Origin: Mucilaginibacter sp. SG564
GTDB lineage: Bacteria > Bacteroidota > Bacteroidia > Sphingobacteriales > Sphingobacteriaceae
Direction: 5' to 3'
Assembly: GCF_013149275.1 (NCBI RefSeq)
Contig: NZ_JABGNA010000008.1
Coordinates: 303,034 to 367,033, forward strand
DNA: 64,000 nt
Below, piece after piece: positions 57,056 to 64,000 of the stretch. The notes beneath the pieces were generated by a model. It was not told the origin of the DNA, searched no databases, and saw only the letters and a list, made by a program, of their open reading frames with translations. The translations under genes and the position numbers were made by a program. The first letter of the stretch is position 1, and each line of letters starts with the position of its first letter.

Positions 57056-57850
57056 TTACGTCAAGGTTGTGCCGGTTTCCAGGGCCTTCGTGTATTTTTT
57101 CAAATCAAATTTGTATAAAAATGGTGCCCGGTGTGGGCCAATGTTTCGTTTCTCATTCAATTTTTTAATCAAACCTAAAAACACCAGCTTTTTAGGGAAA
57201 TTCCGGATGTCCAGTTTTTTGCCTAACAGGGTTTCATAAACCGCGTGTATTTCGGTCAGGGTGAACTTAGCGGGCAGTAGTTTTTCGGCAATGGGATAAT
57301 AATACAGCTGCGTACGCAGGGTATGCAATGAATCCTTAACCATTTGATCATGATCATATAACAGGGGAGGTATCTTGTCGATGTTAAACCAATTGCAAGA
57401 GTCAGAGAGCAGACCGGCCTTCGGTGTGACCAACGAAAAATCGGTAAGGGCGTAGTATCCCACAGAAATGGTCTGGTCTATCAACCAGCTATCTTTAATA
57501 TAGGGTACGCCCACCTCTTTCGAGAATTTTTCAAAATCAAGTTCGTTCCATTTAATGCGGTCGGGATCGCCAAAGGTTTTATATTGTTTCAGGTAAAGAT
57601 CCGTCAGACTTGTGCTTTCGGCCACAATGCGGTTGGCGGCCTCGTCCAGGGTTTCTGTACGTTTAATGTATCCCCCGGGAAGGCAGTAACCTCCCATTGC
57701 TTTATAACCCGACAATAATATTTTTAACTGGTGATCGTGGTAACCGAATATAGCAGCATCAATAGATATATGCGGCATGTAATGCTTATGCCCGTTGATA
57801 ATAAAATCCTGTAGTTCACTGATGGAGTTCATAGTCTTAAAGTACGTCAA
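57056..57850 (-). CDS. Nudix-type transcriptional regulator (NrtR/AraR-like)
   Basis: A 264-residue protein with an N-terminal Nudix domain (about 20-150) and a C-terminal winged helix (about 170-250: TLTEIHAVYETLLGKKLDIRNFPKKLVFLGLIKKLNEKR). The Nudix box is degenerate: GYIKRTETLDEAANRIVAES lacks the REUXEE acidic residues, as in NrtR-family regulators in which the domain senses a sugar-phosphate ligand instead of hydrolysing it. In Bacteroidota such proteins control arabinose and other sugar genes. It is divergent from the sugar-oxidation operon at 57973 and has inverted copies of TTCTATTTGGTAAA between. Confidence 0.9.
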   Translation of the reverse strand: MTYFKTMNSISELQDFIINGHKHYMPHISIDAAIFGYHDHQLKILLSGYKAMGGYCLPGGYIKRTETLDEAANRIVAESTSLTDLYLKQYKTFGDPDRIKWNELDFEKFSKEVGVPYIKDSWLIDQTISVGYYALTDFSLVTPKAGLLSDSCNWFNIDKIPPLLYDHDQMVKDSLHTLRTQLYYYPIAEKLLPAKFTLTEIHAVYETLLGKKLDIRNFPKKLVFLGLIKKLNEKRNIGPHRAPFLYKFDLKKYTKALETGTTLT

Positions 57851-57878
57851 AATCGACCTAAAAGTAAAACTAATAAAT

Positions 57879-57896
57879 TCTATTTGGTAAAATTTG
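57879..57896. promoter_or_regulatory. Candidate Nudix-regulator operator, regulator side
   Basis: TTCTATTTGGTAAAATTT. Its first 14 bases recur in inverted form at 57935-57948. It lies 29 bases before the regulator ATG. Confidence 0.55.
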
Positions 57897-57930
57897 AAAA
57901 ATAGAATTTAAGCCATAACTTTATTGTGTA

Positions 57931-57948
57931 AAATTTACCAAATAGAAA
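57931..57948. promoter_or_regulatory. Candidate Nudix-regulator operator, operon side
   Basis: AAAATTTACCAAATAGAA, the inverted copy of the site at 57879-57896. The wider sequence GTGTAAAATTTACCA contains the small palindrome GTAAAATTTAC, similar in style to NrtR sites. It lies 25 bases before the ATG of the isomerase gene. Confidence 0.55.
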
Positions 57949-57972
57949 CCTTCTTTTACCATTAACCCGCTT

Positions 57973-58977
57973 ATGACTTTAAACAGAAGAGATTTTATTA
58001 CCCGTACCGCGATGGGCGCGGCGGGAATTAGTATAGCTGCTGCTATCCCGGATTTTTTGTATGCCAAGACAGAAAATACCGACAAGGAACTGTTTTTTAA
58101 ACTGGCTTTATCACAGTTTTCGCTGGCGAGCCAGTTCTGGAGCAAAAAGCTCGACCCGCTCGACTTTCCGATGAAAACAAAAACTGCATTCGGTATTGAA
58201 GGGCTCGATTACTGCTCCATGTTTTTTGCTGATAAGGCAAAGGATAACACCTTTTTGAATGAGCTGAAAAAAAGATCGGCAGATAATGGCTGCTACAACC
58301 TGCGCATTATGGTTGATGGTGAGGGCGTACTGGGGCATCTGGATACCGCCGAACGCACAAAAGCTATCGAAAATCATTATAAATGGATAGATGCTGCCGC
58401 TCTGTTGGGCTGCCCCATGATCAGGGTAAATGTAGAAGGTGATGGCGCACCCGAAGAAGTATCTAAAGCCGCCGCCGATAGCCTGGCTAAACTTATAGCC
58501 TATGGCAGTAAAAGTAAGATAGATGTTATTGTAGAAAACCACGTAGGCATATCCTGTAACGGAGGCTGGCTGGCCGGGGTAATGAAAAGCGTTAACGATA
58601 AACACTGCGGCACGCTGGCCGATTTTGGTAATTTCTGCATCAACCGCACCAAACCCGAGGCGCAAACTATTGATGCCTATATGAAAACTAAATGCCTGGA
58701 AGAGTATGACAGGTACAAAGGGATCACCGAGCTGATGCCTTATGCGAAGGGTGTACATGCCAAAAGTCACACGTTTGATGCCGCTGGCAATGATACCGAA
58801 ACCGATTTCTATAAAATGTTCAGTATTATCAAAAAGTCGGGTTTTAATGGTTGGGTGAGTATTGAATATGAGGGTGGTTTGTTTAAGATGTATGCGCCTC
58901 AAAGTAATTACCTGGATGATGATGCCGGTGTGCTGGCCACCAAAAAATTAGTTGAAAAGGCCGGTAAAACTGTTTAA
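57973..58977 (+). CDS. Sugar phosphate isomerase/epimerase-like TIM-barrel protein, exported
   Basis: A 334-residue protein with a twin-arginine type signal (MTLNRRDFITRTAMGAAGISIAAAIPDFLYA). The rest is a xylose isomerase-like TIM barrel; the metal-binding pattern is seen in IVENHVGIS, TLADFGNF, AKSHTFD and VSIEYEGG. Such periplasmic barrels act on keto-sugars or hydroxyketones made by oxidoreductases and are frequent next to GMC or GFO/IDH enzymes in Bacteroidota. The exact substrate is not known. It is the first gene of a three-gene operon with 11- and 3-base gaps, and divergent from the Nudix-type regulator. Confidence 0.88.
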   Translation: MTLNRRDFITRTAMGAAGISIAAAIPDFLYAKTENTDKELFFKLALSQFSLASQFWSKKLDPLDFPMKTKTAFGIEGLDYCSMFFADKAKDNTFLNELKKRSADNGCYNLRIMVDGEGVLGHLDTAERTKAIENHYKWIDAAALLGCPMIRVNVEGDGAPEEVSKAAADSLAKLIAYGSKSKIDVIVENHVGISCNGGWLAGVMKSVNDKHCGTLADFGNFCINRTKPEAQTIDAYMKTKCLEEYDRYKGITELMPYAKGVHAKSHTFDAAGNDTETDFYKMFSIIKKSGFNGWVSIEYEGGLFKMYAPQSNYLDDDAGVLATKKLVEKAGKTV

Positions 58978-58988
58978 CCCATCCCAAT

Positions 58989-60746
58989 ATGAAAGATATT
59001 CAGATCAAAAAGTCGGCCGAGGTATATGATATAGTGATCATTGGCTCGGGCGCAGGCGGCGGCATGGCTGGTTATGTATTGGCTCACGCAGGTATAAAAG
59101 TACTGATGCTGGAGGCCGGGCCTTTTTTCGACCCAGCCAAAAATTCGGCACAATTGAAATGGCCCTATGAGTCGCCCCGGCGTGGTGGTAATGCCACACG
59201 GCCCATGGGCGATTTTGACGCCGCTTACGGTGGCTGGGACATCGAGGGGGAGCCCTATACCCAAAAAGGTGATACAGATTTTAAATGGTTCAGGGCCAAA
59301 ATGCTGGGCGGGCGTACTAATCACTGGGCGCGTATATCTTTAAGGATGGGCCCTAAGGATTTTAAATGCTACAGCAGTTTTGGCGCAGGCGACGATTGGC
59401 CCATCACCTATGATGACATTAAACCTTACTATGATAAGGTCGACCGGCTCATCGGCGTGTATGGTAGCAATGAAGGATTAGAAAATGACCCCGACGGCAT
59501 CTTTTTACCTGCCCCTAAACCTCGCCTTAACGAGTTGTTTGTAAAGAAAGCGGCTACTGGCCTGGGTATTAAAGTGATTGCTGGTCGGGGTTCGGTACTT
59601 ACAGCGCCACTGCCGGGTAATAAGGATAGGGGAGCTTGCTTTTTTTGCGGGCAATGTAATCGCAGCTGTAAAATATATGGCGATTTTTCGGCATCCTCAT
59701 GCCTGGTGATCCCGGCTATTAAAACGGGTAATCTTAAAGTAATTACTAATGCGGTAGTGCGGGAGATATTGACCGGAAGTGATGGTTTGGCAAATGGTGT
59801 ATCCTATATTCTTAAGGATGATATGCAGGAGTACTCGGTAAAAGCCAAAACGGTGATCCTGGCGGCAGGTACCTGTGAATCGGCACGGATACTGCTCAAC
59901 TCCAAATCGGCACAGCATCCCAACGGTTTAGCCAATAGTAGCAATGTAGTTGGTAAATATTTGCATGATTCCACACAGACGGGTGGCGCGGCTATTTTGC
60001 CCCAACTACTTAATCGCAAGCGGTTTAATGAAGATGGAGTAGGCAGCCTGCATTTATATGCACCCTGGTGGGGCGATCATAAAAAGCTCGATTTTGCCAG
60101 GGGGTATCATCTGGAGATCTTTGGCGGTATGATGATGCCATCGTACGGCGGGTATTTTGGTTTTGAAGGTACGCTGGTACCTTATATCAATGGGTATTTG
60201 CCCGGGGCCGATGGCAAGATGAAACCGGGTGGTGGCTTTGGGAAATCGTTAAAGGAAGATTACCGTCGCTTTTATGGTACGTTGGCCGGAGTAGGTTGTC
60301 ACGGCACGGATATCGCCAAGGCAGATAACTACTGCGAGATAGATAATAGCGTGGTTGATAAATATGGTATTCCTGTATTGAAGTTCAACTATAAATGGGG
60401 CGATGAAGAGATAAAACAAGCCCGACACATGCAGCAAACTACTCAGGATATCATAAAAGCTATGGGTGGCATCCCTCTTGGGCAGCCTGCGGGCCCCGAT
60501 AAAAAGTATGGATTGGATAAGCCAGGTAAAGGGATTCACGAGGTAGGAACTGTGCGCATGGGGGATAATGCCGATAAATCTGCATTGAATAAATGGTGCC
60601 AGGCGCATGATTGTAAAAATCTTTTTGTAGTGGATGGCGCCGCATTCACCCAACAATCCGAAAAGAATCCTACGTGGACTATCCTCGCGCTCTCGATGCG
60701 CACAGCTGAGTATATTTTGGATCAAAAACGAAAACTAAACGTATAA
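58989..60746 (+). CDS. GMC family FAD-dependent oxidoreductase with Cys-rich cluster
   Basis: A 585-residue flavoprotein of the GMC/gluconate-type dehydrogenase group. The FAD-binding fold starts IVIIGSGAGGGMAGYVLAHAGIKVLMLEAGP, and the C-terminal GMC domain includes HEVGTVRMGDNADKSALNKWCQ and DGAAFTQQSEKNPTWTILALSMR. In between, near residues 217-227, is CFFCGQCNRSC, a C-x2-C-x2-C-x3-C pattern; related dehydrogenases carry an iron-sulfur cluster here. It probably oxidises a sugar or sugar acid in the periplasm, together with the small subunit-3-like protein next to it, and passes electrons to a cytochrome or quinone. It starts 11 bases after the isomerase gene stop. Confidence 0.9.
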   Translation: MKDIQIKKSAEVYDIVIIGSGAGGGMAGYVLAHAGIKVLMLEAGPFFDPAKNSAQLKWPYESPRRGGNATRPMGDFDAAYGGWDIEGEPYTQKGDTDFKWFRAKMLGGRTNHWARISLRMGPKDFKCYSSFGAGDDWPITYDDIKPYYDKVDRLIGVYGSNEGLENDPDGIFLPAPKPRLNELFVKKAATGLGIKVIAGRGSVLTAPLPGNKDRGACFFCGQCNRSCKIYGDFSASSCLVIPAIKTGNLKVITNAVVREILTGSDGLANGVSYILKDDMQEYSVKAKTVILAAGTCESARILLNSKSAQHPNGLANSSNVVGKYLHDSTQTGGAAILPQLLNRKRFNEDGVGSLHLYAPWWGDHKKLDFARGYHLEIFGGMMMPSYGGYFGFEGTLVPYINGYLPGADGKMKPGGGFGKSLKEDYRRFYGTLAGVGCHGTDIAKADNYCEIDNSVVDKYGIPVLKFNYKWGDEEIKQARHMQQTTQDIIKAMGGIPLGQPAGPDKKYGLDKPGKGIHEVGTVRMGDNADKSALNKWCQAHDCKNLFVVDGAAFTQQSEKNPTWTILALSMRTAEYILDQKRKLNV

Positions 60747-60749
60747 GTG

Positions 60750-61367
60750 ATGAACAGACGAGAGAGTTTAAAAGCCATAGGTTTATCGGTATCAACGGTG
60801 GTGCTGCTGGATGCCTGCAAAACAAATCCGGATACCCCAACAGAAGATAGTAAAACCATAGTCGAGCCTGGTCGTCAGGCTTATGAAACGGAAAGGGATA
60901 AACACCTGCAGTCTGAAAAATACTTTACTGATCATGAGCTGGCTACGATAACCATACTGGCCGATATCATTATCCCTAAAGACGAACATAGCGGCAGCGC
61001 CTCAGATGCTAAAGTGACCGATTTTATAGAGTTCATCGTAAAGGACGAACCCGAACATGCTTTGCCCATGCGTGGCGGCTTACGCTGGCTGGATGTAAAG
61101 TGTTTGAACTTGTACGGTAGCGAATTTAAAAGTTGTACCCAGCAGCAGCAGGAAGCTATATGCAGCCAGATAGCCTATCCCATGTTGGCCAAGCCGGGTA
61201 TGCTGCCGGGTGTAACTTTTTTTAATAAAATGCGTGAGTTGACTGCTATCGGTTTCTTTACCAGTAAGATCGGTATTGCTGATCTGGGCTATAAAGGGAA
61301 CTCACCCGGTAAATGGGAGGGGGTACCTGCCGATGTATTAAAGCAGTATGGGTTGGAAGGTGTCTGA
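60750..61367 (+). CDS. Gluconate 2-dehydrogenase subunit 3-like protein
   Basis: A 205-residue protein of the Gluconate_2-dh3 family, the small subunit that partners GMC-type dehydrogenases and helps export them. The N-terminus MNRRESLKAIGLSVSTVVLLDAC combines a twin-arginine motif with a lipobox-like C. ELATITILADIIIPKDEHSGSASDAKVTDFIEFIVKDEP is the family pattern. The partner is the adjacent GMC oxidoreductase, with which it overlaps nearly (3 bases between). A GTG start at 60747 is possible, but the ATG at 60750 is preferred. Confidence 0.9.
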   Translation: MNRRESLKAIGLSVSTVVLLDACKTNPDTPTEDSKTIVEPGRQAYETERDKHLQSEKYFTDHELATITILADIIIPKDEHSGSASDAKVTDFIEFIVKDEPEHALPMRGGLRWLDVKCLNLYGSEFKSCTQQQQEAICSQIAYPMLAKPGMLPGVTFFNKMRELTAIGFFTSKIGIADLGYKGNSPGKWEGVPADVLKQYGLEGV

Positions 61368-61448
61368 GTAATTTTATCCAGGAACGGGCTTGGATTGATG
61401 CTGACATAGTTTGTGTTAACTTTACCAGAGCAAAACATCTGCTTAGAT

Positions 61449-61958
61449 ATGAGTAATAATGAACTTACATTCAGGCTGGCCACCCAAGAAGATCTGGTCG
61501 ATATTATAGCCATGCTTGCCGATGATACGTTGGGGATGGGAAGAGAGAAAGCAGGAGAGGTGATATCTGACAAATACATCCAGGCATTTGAAAAGATTCA
61601 GAGCGATCCAAACCAAGAACTGACGGTTGTTGAAATGAGGGGTGAGAAAGTGGCAACATTTCAACTGTCATTTATTCAATACCTTACCTATGAGGGCGGC
61701 TTAAGAGGACAGATAGAGGCGGTAAGAACCCATTCCAAATATCGTGGACAAGGCATAGGAACCAGGGTGTTTGAGTATGCTATCAACAGGGCAAAGGAAA
61801 AGGGTTGCCATATGGTGCAGCTCACCTCCGATAAAAAAAGGCCTGATGCTATCCGGTTTTATGAATCATTGGGTTTCGTCGCTTCGCATGAGGGGATGAA
61901 ACTTAAGTTGGAAAAGGAATTTAAAAGTAAGACCTACGGAATTTTTGAAACTTCGTAA
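61449..61958 (+). CDS. GNAT family N-acetyltransferase
   Basis: A 169-residue acetyltransferase of the GNAT fold. The acetyl-CoA-binding motif A is KYRGQGIGTRVFEYAI near residue 99, followed by AKEKGCHMVQLTSDKKRPDAIRFYESLGFVASHEGMKL, which is typical of the RimI/PhnO-like group. Substrate unknown. The ATG at 61449 fits the family; a start at 61413 would add a short unrelated leader. The last 8 residues (TYGIFETS) are encoded by a CTTCGTAAG-word repeat at 61949-62091, so the 3' end has been altered by repeat DNA. Confidence 0.85.
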   Translation: MSNNELTFRLATQEDLVDIIAMLADDTLGMGREKAGEVISDKYIQAFEKIQSDPNQELTVVEMRGEKVATFQLSFIQYLTYEGGLRGQIEAVRTHSKYRGQGIGTRVFEYAINRAKEKGCHMVQLTSDKKRPDAIRFYESLGFVASHEGMKLKLEKEFKSKTYGIFETS

Positions 61959-62091
61959 GTCTTTAAGGAGAAGTCCTTGTTCTTTGCTCCAAAAATCCTT
62001 TATCCCTATTTAAAAGCAAGCCTTACGAAGTTTTTAAAGCTTCGTAAGGCTTCAAGAAGGAATCCTTGTTCTTTACTCCAAAAATCCTTTA
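61949..62091. repeat. CTTCGTAAG word repeat overlapping the GNAT 3' end
   Basis: A direct repeat TCCTTGTTCTTTGCTCCAAA.. (61974-62002) recurs at 62063-62091 (period 89). CCTTACGAAG (62021-62030) and CTTCGTAAGG (62040-62049) form a hairpin. The 20-base AACTTCGTAAGTCTTTAAGG (61949-61968) is identical to 38051-38070. The first bases lie inside the GNAT coding region. Confidence 0.7.
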
Positions 62092-62097
62092 CCCTAA

Positions 62098-63468
62098 CTA
62101 CTTGCTTAGCTCCGCGAAATATTTGTGGAACAATGGGATAGTTTCGATGCCTTTATAGTAATTGAAAATATCATATTTTTCGTTGGGAGAGTGCAATGCA
62201 TCGCTATCCAACCCGAAACCCATCAATACGGTTTTAAGGCCAAGTTCAGCCTCAAACAAAGCAACAATAGGGATACTACCACCGCCACGCGTAGGAATAG
62301 GATCTTTTCCAAATGATTCGGCAATAGCTTTTTGGGCCGCACGATAAGCTACGCTGTCAGTTGGCGTTACAGCAGGTTCGCCGCCGTGATGTGGGGTGAC
62401 TTTTACTTTAACGCTTGCCGGGGCAATGCTTAAAAAGTGTTTGGTGAATAGTTCGGTGATCTTTTCACTGGTTTGGTTAGGTACCAGGCGCATAGATATT
62501 TTAGCGCTTGCTTTTGATGGTAATACCGTTTTGGCACCTTCGCCGATATAACCACCCCAGATGCCGTTTACTTCCAGGGTAGGACGGGTGCCGGTGCGCT
62601 CAAAAGTGGTATAACCCTTTTCGCCCCAAAGTTCCTGTACATCCAGGTCTTTTTTATATTCAGCCTCATCATACGGCGCATTATTCAGCGCGGTACGTTC
62701 TGCAGGTGTAAGATCAACCACATCATTATAAAAGCCCGGAATAGCGATGTGATTATTTTCATCGTGTAGGGATGCTATCATTTTAGCCAGTATAGTAGCC
62801 GGGTTGGCCACGGCGCCACCATAAACACCAGAGTGCAGATCGCGGTTAGGGCCGGTTACCTCAACTTCCAGGTATGATAAGCCACGCAGACCTGTTTCTA
62901 AAGAAGGGTGCTCCATGCTGATCATCGAGGTGTCAGATATCAATACCACGTCGGCTTTCAAACGTTCCTTATTGGCTTTTACAAAAATGGCCAGGTTTGA
63001 TGAGCCAACTTCTTCTTCGCCCTCGATCATGAATTTGATATTGCAAGGCACCGTATTGGTTTGCATCATCAGTTCAAATGCTTTTACATGCATATAAAAC
63101 TGCCCTTTATCATCGCAGGCGCCACGGGCATATATTTTGCCATCGCGTACGGTAGGTTCAAATGGCGGAGTTTCCCAAAGCTCCAGTGGATCTGGCGGTT
63201 GCACATCATAATGACCGTATACCAACACAGTTGGTTTTGAAGGATCAATTATTTTTTCGCCGTAAACGATAGGATTGCCGGCAGTTGGGCAAACCTCTAC
63301 TTTGTCGGCCCCGGCATCGCGTAGTTTTTGGGCTATGTAATCAGCGGTCTTTAAGACTTCGGGTTTGTATTTAGGATCGGCGCTAACCGAAGGAAAACGC
63401 AATAGTTCAAATAATTCGTCAAGTAAACGTTGCTTGTTTTCGTTTACATACTGTTTTATATGCTGCAT
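62098..63468 (-). CDS. M20 family dipeptidase
   Basis: A 456-residue zinc metallopeptidase of the M20 (PepV/CNDP-like) group that removes dipeptides or acts on carnosine-like substrates in the cytoplasm. The metal- and substrate-binding motifs are LVYGHYDVQPP, YARGACDDKGQ and MIEGEEEVGSSNL; the second metal residues lie in SDTSMISM. The last two-thirds include the dimerisation lid. I chose the ATG at 63468 (MQHIKQYVNENKQ), where the family starts; the upstream open frame adds 24 non-family residues. It has the usual GGSIPIVALFEAELG near the end. The repeat-protein gene lies upstream on the same strand, 115 bases away. Confidence 0.93.
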   Translation of the reverse strand: MQHIKQYVNENKQRLLDELFELLRFPSVSADPKYKPEVLKTADYIAQKLRDAGADKVEVCPTAGNPIVYGEKIIDPSKPTVLVYGHYDVQPPDPLELWETPPFEPTVRDGKIYARGACDDKGQFYMHVKAFELMMQTNTVPCNIKFMIEGEEEVGSSNLAIFVKANKERLKADVVLISDTSMISMEHPSLETGLRGLSYLEVEVTGPNRDLHSGVYGGAVANPATILAKMIASLHDENNHIAIPGFYNDVVDLTPAERTALNNAPYDEAEYKKDLDVQELWGEKGYTTFERTGTRPTLEVNGIWGGYIGEGAKTVLPSKASAKISMRLVPNQTSEKITELFTKHFLSIAPASVKVKVTPHHGGEPAVTPTDSVAYRAAQKAIAESFGKDPIPTRGGGSIPIVALFEAELGLKTVLMGFGLDSDALHSPNEKYDIFNYYKGIETIPLFHKYFAELSK

Positions 63469-63583
63469 AGTTATAGAATTTGCAGCAAATATATTGATGT
63501 TTATCGACTTAAAACAGCAACAGCTCATGCGGTTAGTCACATGAACTGTTATCCTATAATATTGGAGATATAAATCTCTGTAA

Positions 63584-64000
63584 TTAGGCTGTAAAATCAG
63601 CCTGGCCTAAATCTTTCTTAGTGCCAGCAGCAAAATCAGCTTGTCCCAAATCTTTTTTAGTACCAGCGGCAAAATCAGCCTGACCTAAATCTTTCTTGGT
63701 ACCGGCAGCGAAATCAGCCTGACCTAAATCTTTTTTGGTACCGGCAGCGAAATCAGCCTGACCCAAATCTTTCTTGGTGCCGGCAGCGAAATCAGCCTGA
63801 CCTAAATCTTTCTTGGTACCGGCAGCGAAATCAGCTTGTCCTAAATCTTTCTTGGTACCGGCAGCAAAATCAGCCTGACCTAAATCTTTCTTGGTACCGG
63901 CAGCGAAATCAGCCTGACCTAAATCTTTCTTGGTACCGGCAGCAAAATCAGCTTGTCCCAAATCTTTCTTAGTGCCAGCAGCGAAATCAGCCTGACCTAA
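63584..64000 (-). CDS. Tandem 13-residue repeat protein, 5' end beyond the window
   Basis: The open frame continues past the right edge, so only the C-terminal part is seen. It consists of ten complete copies of GQADFAAGTKKDL (63608-63997) and a shorter last one, GQADFTA, before the stop. All ten are identical in protein, while the 39-bp DNA units differ only at third positions (TTA/TTG, GGC/GGT/GGA, ACT/ACC, AAG/AAA, GAT-TTT/TTC). The stretch contains no signal or membrane segment and no known domain. Its function is unknown; the unit is neutral in charge (two D, two K) and could bind a ligand, assemble, or be cut into peptides. The reading of the N-terminus needs the next contig. Confidence 0.85.
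   Translation of the reverse strand, partial: LGQADFAAGTKKDLGQADFAAGTKKDLGQADFAAGTKKDLGQADFAAGTKKDLGQADFAAGTKKDLGQADFAAGTKKDLGQADFAAGTKKDLGQADFAAGTKKDLGQADFAAGTKKDLGQADFAAGTKKDLGQADFTA

Noticed and set aside
56804..57118. A 104-codon plus-strand open frame with hydrophobic composition
   Set aside because: It overlaps the end of the Nudix regulator gene on the other strand, and its hydrophobic stretch is the reverse image of a lysine/glutamate-rich minus-strand frame.
63584..64000. CRISPR array, because of the regular repeats
   Set aside because: The 39-bp units follow each other directly without unique spacers, and they are in frame and encode one peptide, so it is a repeat gene.

Overview
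The window looks like chromosomal DNA of a Sphingobacteriaceae-type Bacteroidota, most likely Mucilaginibacter or a close relative. The evidence is Bacteroidota-type -7 promoter boxes (TAnnTTTG) in front of many genes, no clear Shine-Dalgarno pattern, Bacteroidota families (DUF2723, DUF4290, DUF3347, GIN-domain secreted proteins, Nudix-type sugar regulators) and an aspartate form of MurA. I see no rRNA, tRNA, transposase gene, prophage or CRISPR array. The genus is inference from protein style only.

Layout. 0-15.4 kb: mostly minus-strand housekeeping: exonuclease/GIY-YIG nuclease, yidC, pyrG, a lipoprotein, the large plus-strand DUF2723 membrane protein, a RibD/DHFR-fold reductase, kdsB, a deoxynucleoside kinase and trpS. 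15.5-19 kb: plsC-gatC, a LolD/MacB-type ATPase and a secreted serine hydrolase. 19-24.6 kb: a probable chitinase-cyanophycinase operon, cobalamin adenosyltransferase, two small proteins, ispD and queA. 24.9-30.3 kb: a MacB-type permease, a DUF3347 lipoprotein, citrate synthase and RecQ. 30.4-42 kb is the accessory part: a TetR/SDR pair with matching operators, three GIN-domain secreted proteins, three AraC regulators, a PhyH oxygenase, an MFS exporter, a P-loop kinase-like protein and a truncated Fur-like protein. 42-55.3 kb returns to housekeeping: cytochrome c, tig-clpP-clpX, AMP nucleosidase, cystathionine beta-synthase, murA, DUF4290. 55.7-61.4 kb: an enolase-superfamily epimerase, then a Nudix-type regulator facing a three-gene operon (TIM-barrel isomerase, GMC oxidoreductase, gluconate-dehydrogenase-subunit-3-like protein), probably for periplasmic sugar oxidation. 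61.4-64 kb: GNAT acetyltransferase, M20 dipeptidase, and the 3' end of a gene made of identical 13-residue repeats running off the right edge.

Two things stand out. First, the edge gene: ten complete 39-bp units encode exactly the same 13 residues while differing only at third codon positions, so the peptide is under selection. Second, many intergenic gaps hold long inverted repeats built from short iterated 'words', some shared between loci, next to several other palindromic repeat families; a few run into gene ends. Smaller points are promoter boxes that abut start codons, a LytTR-like direct repeat shared by two GIN paralogues, and operator pairs that fit TetR and Nudix autoregulation.
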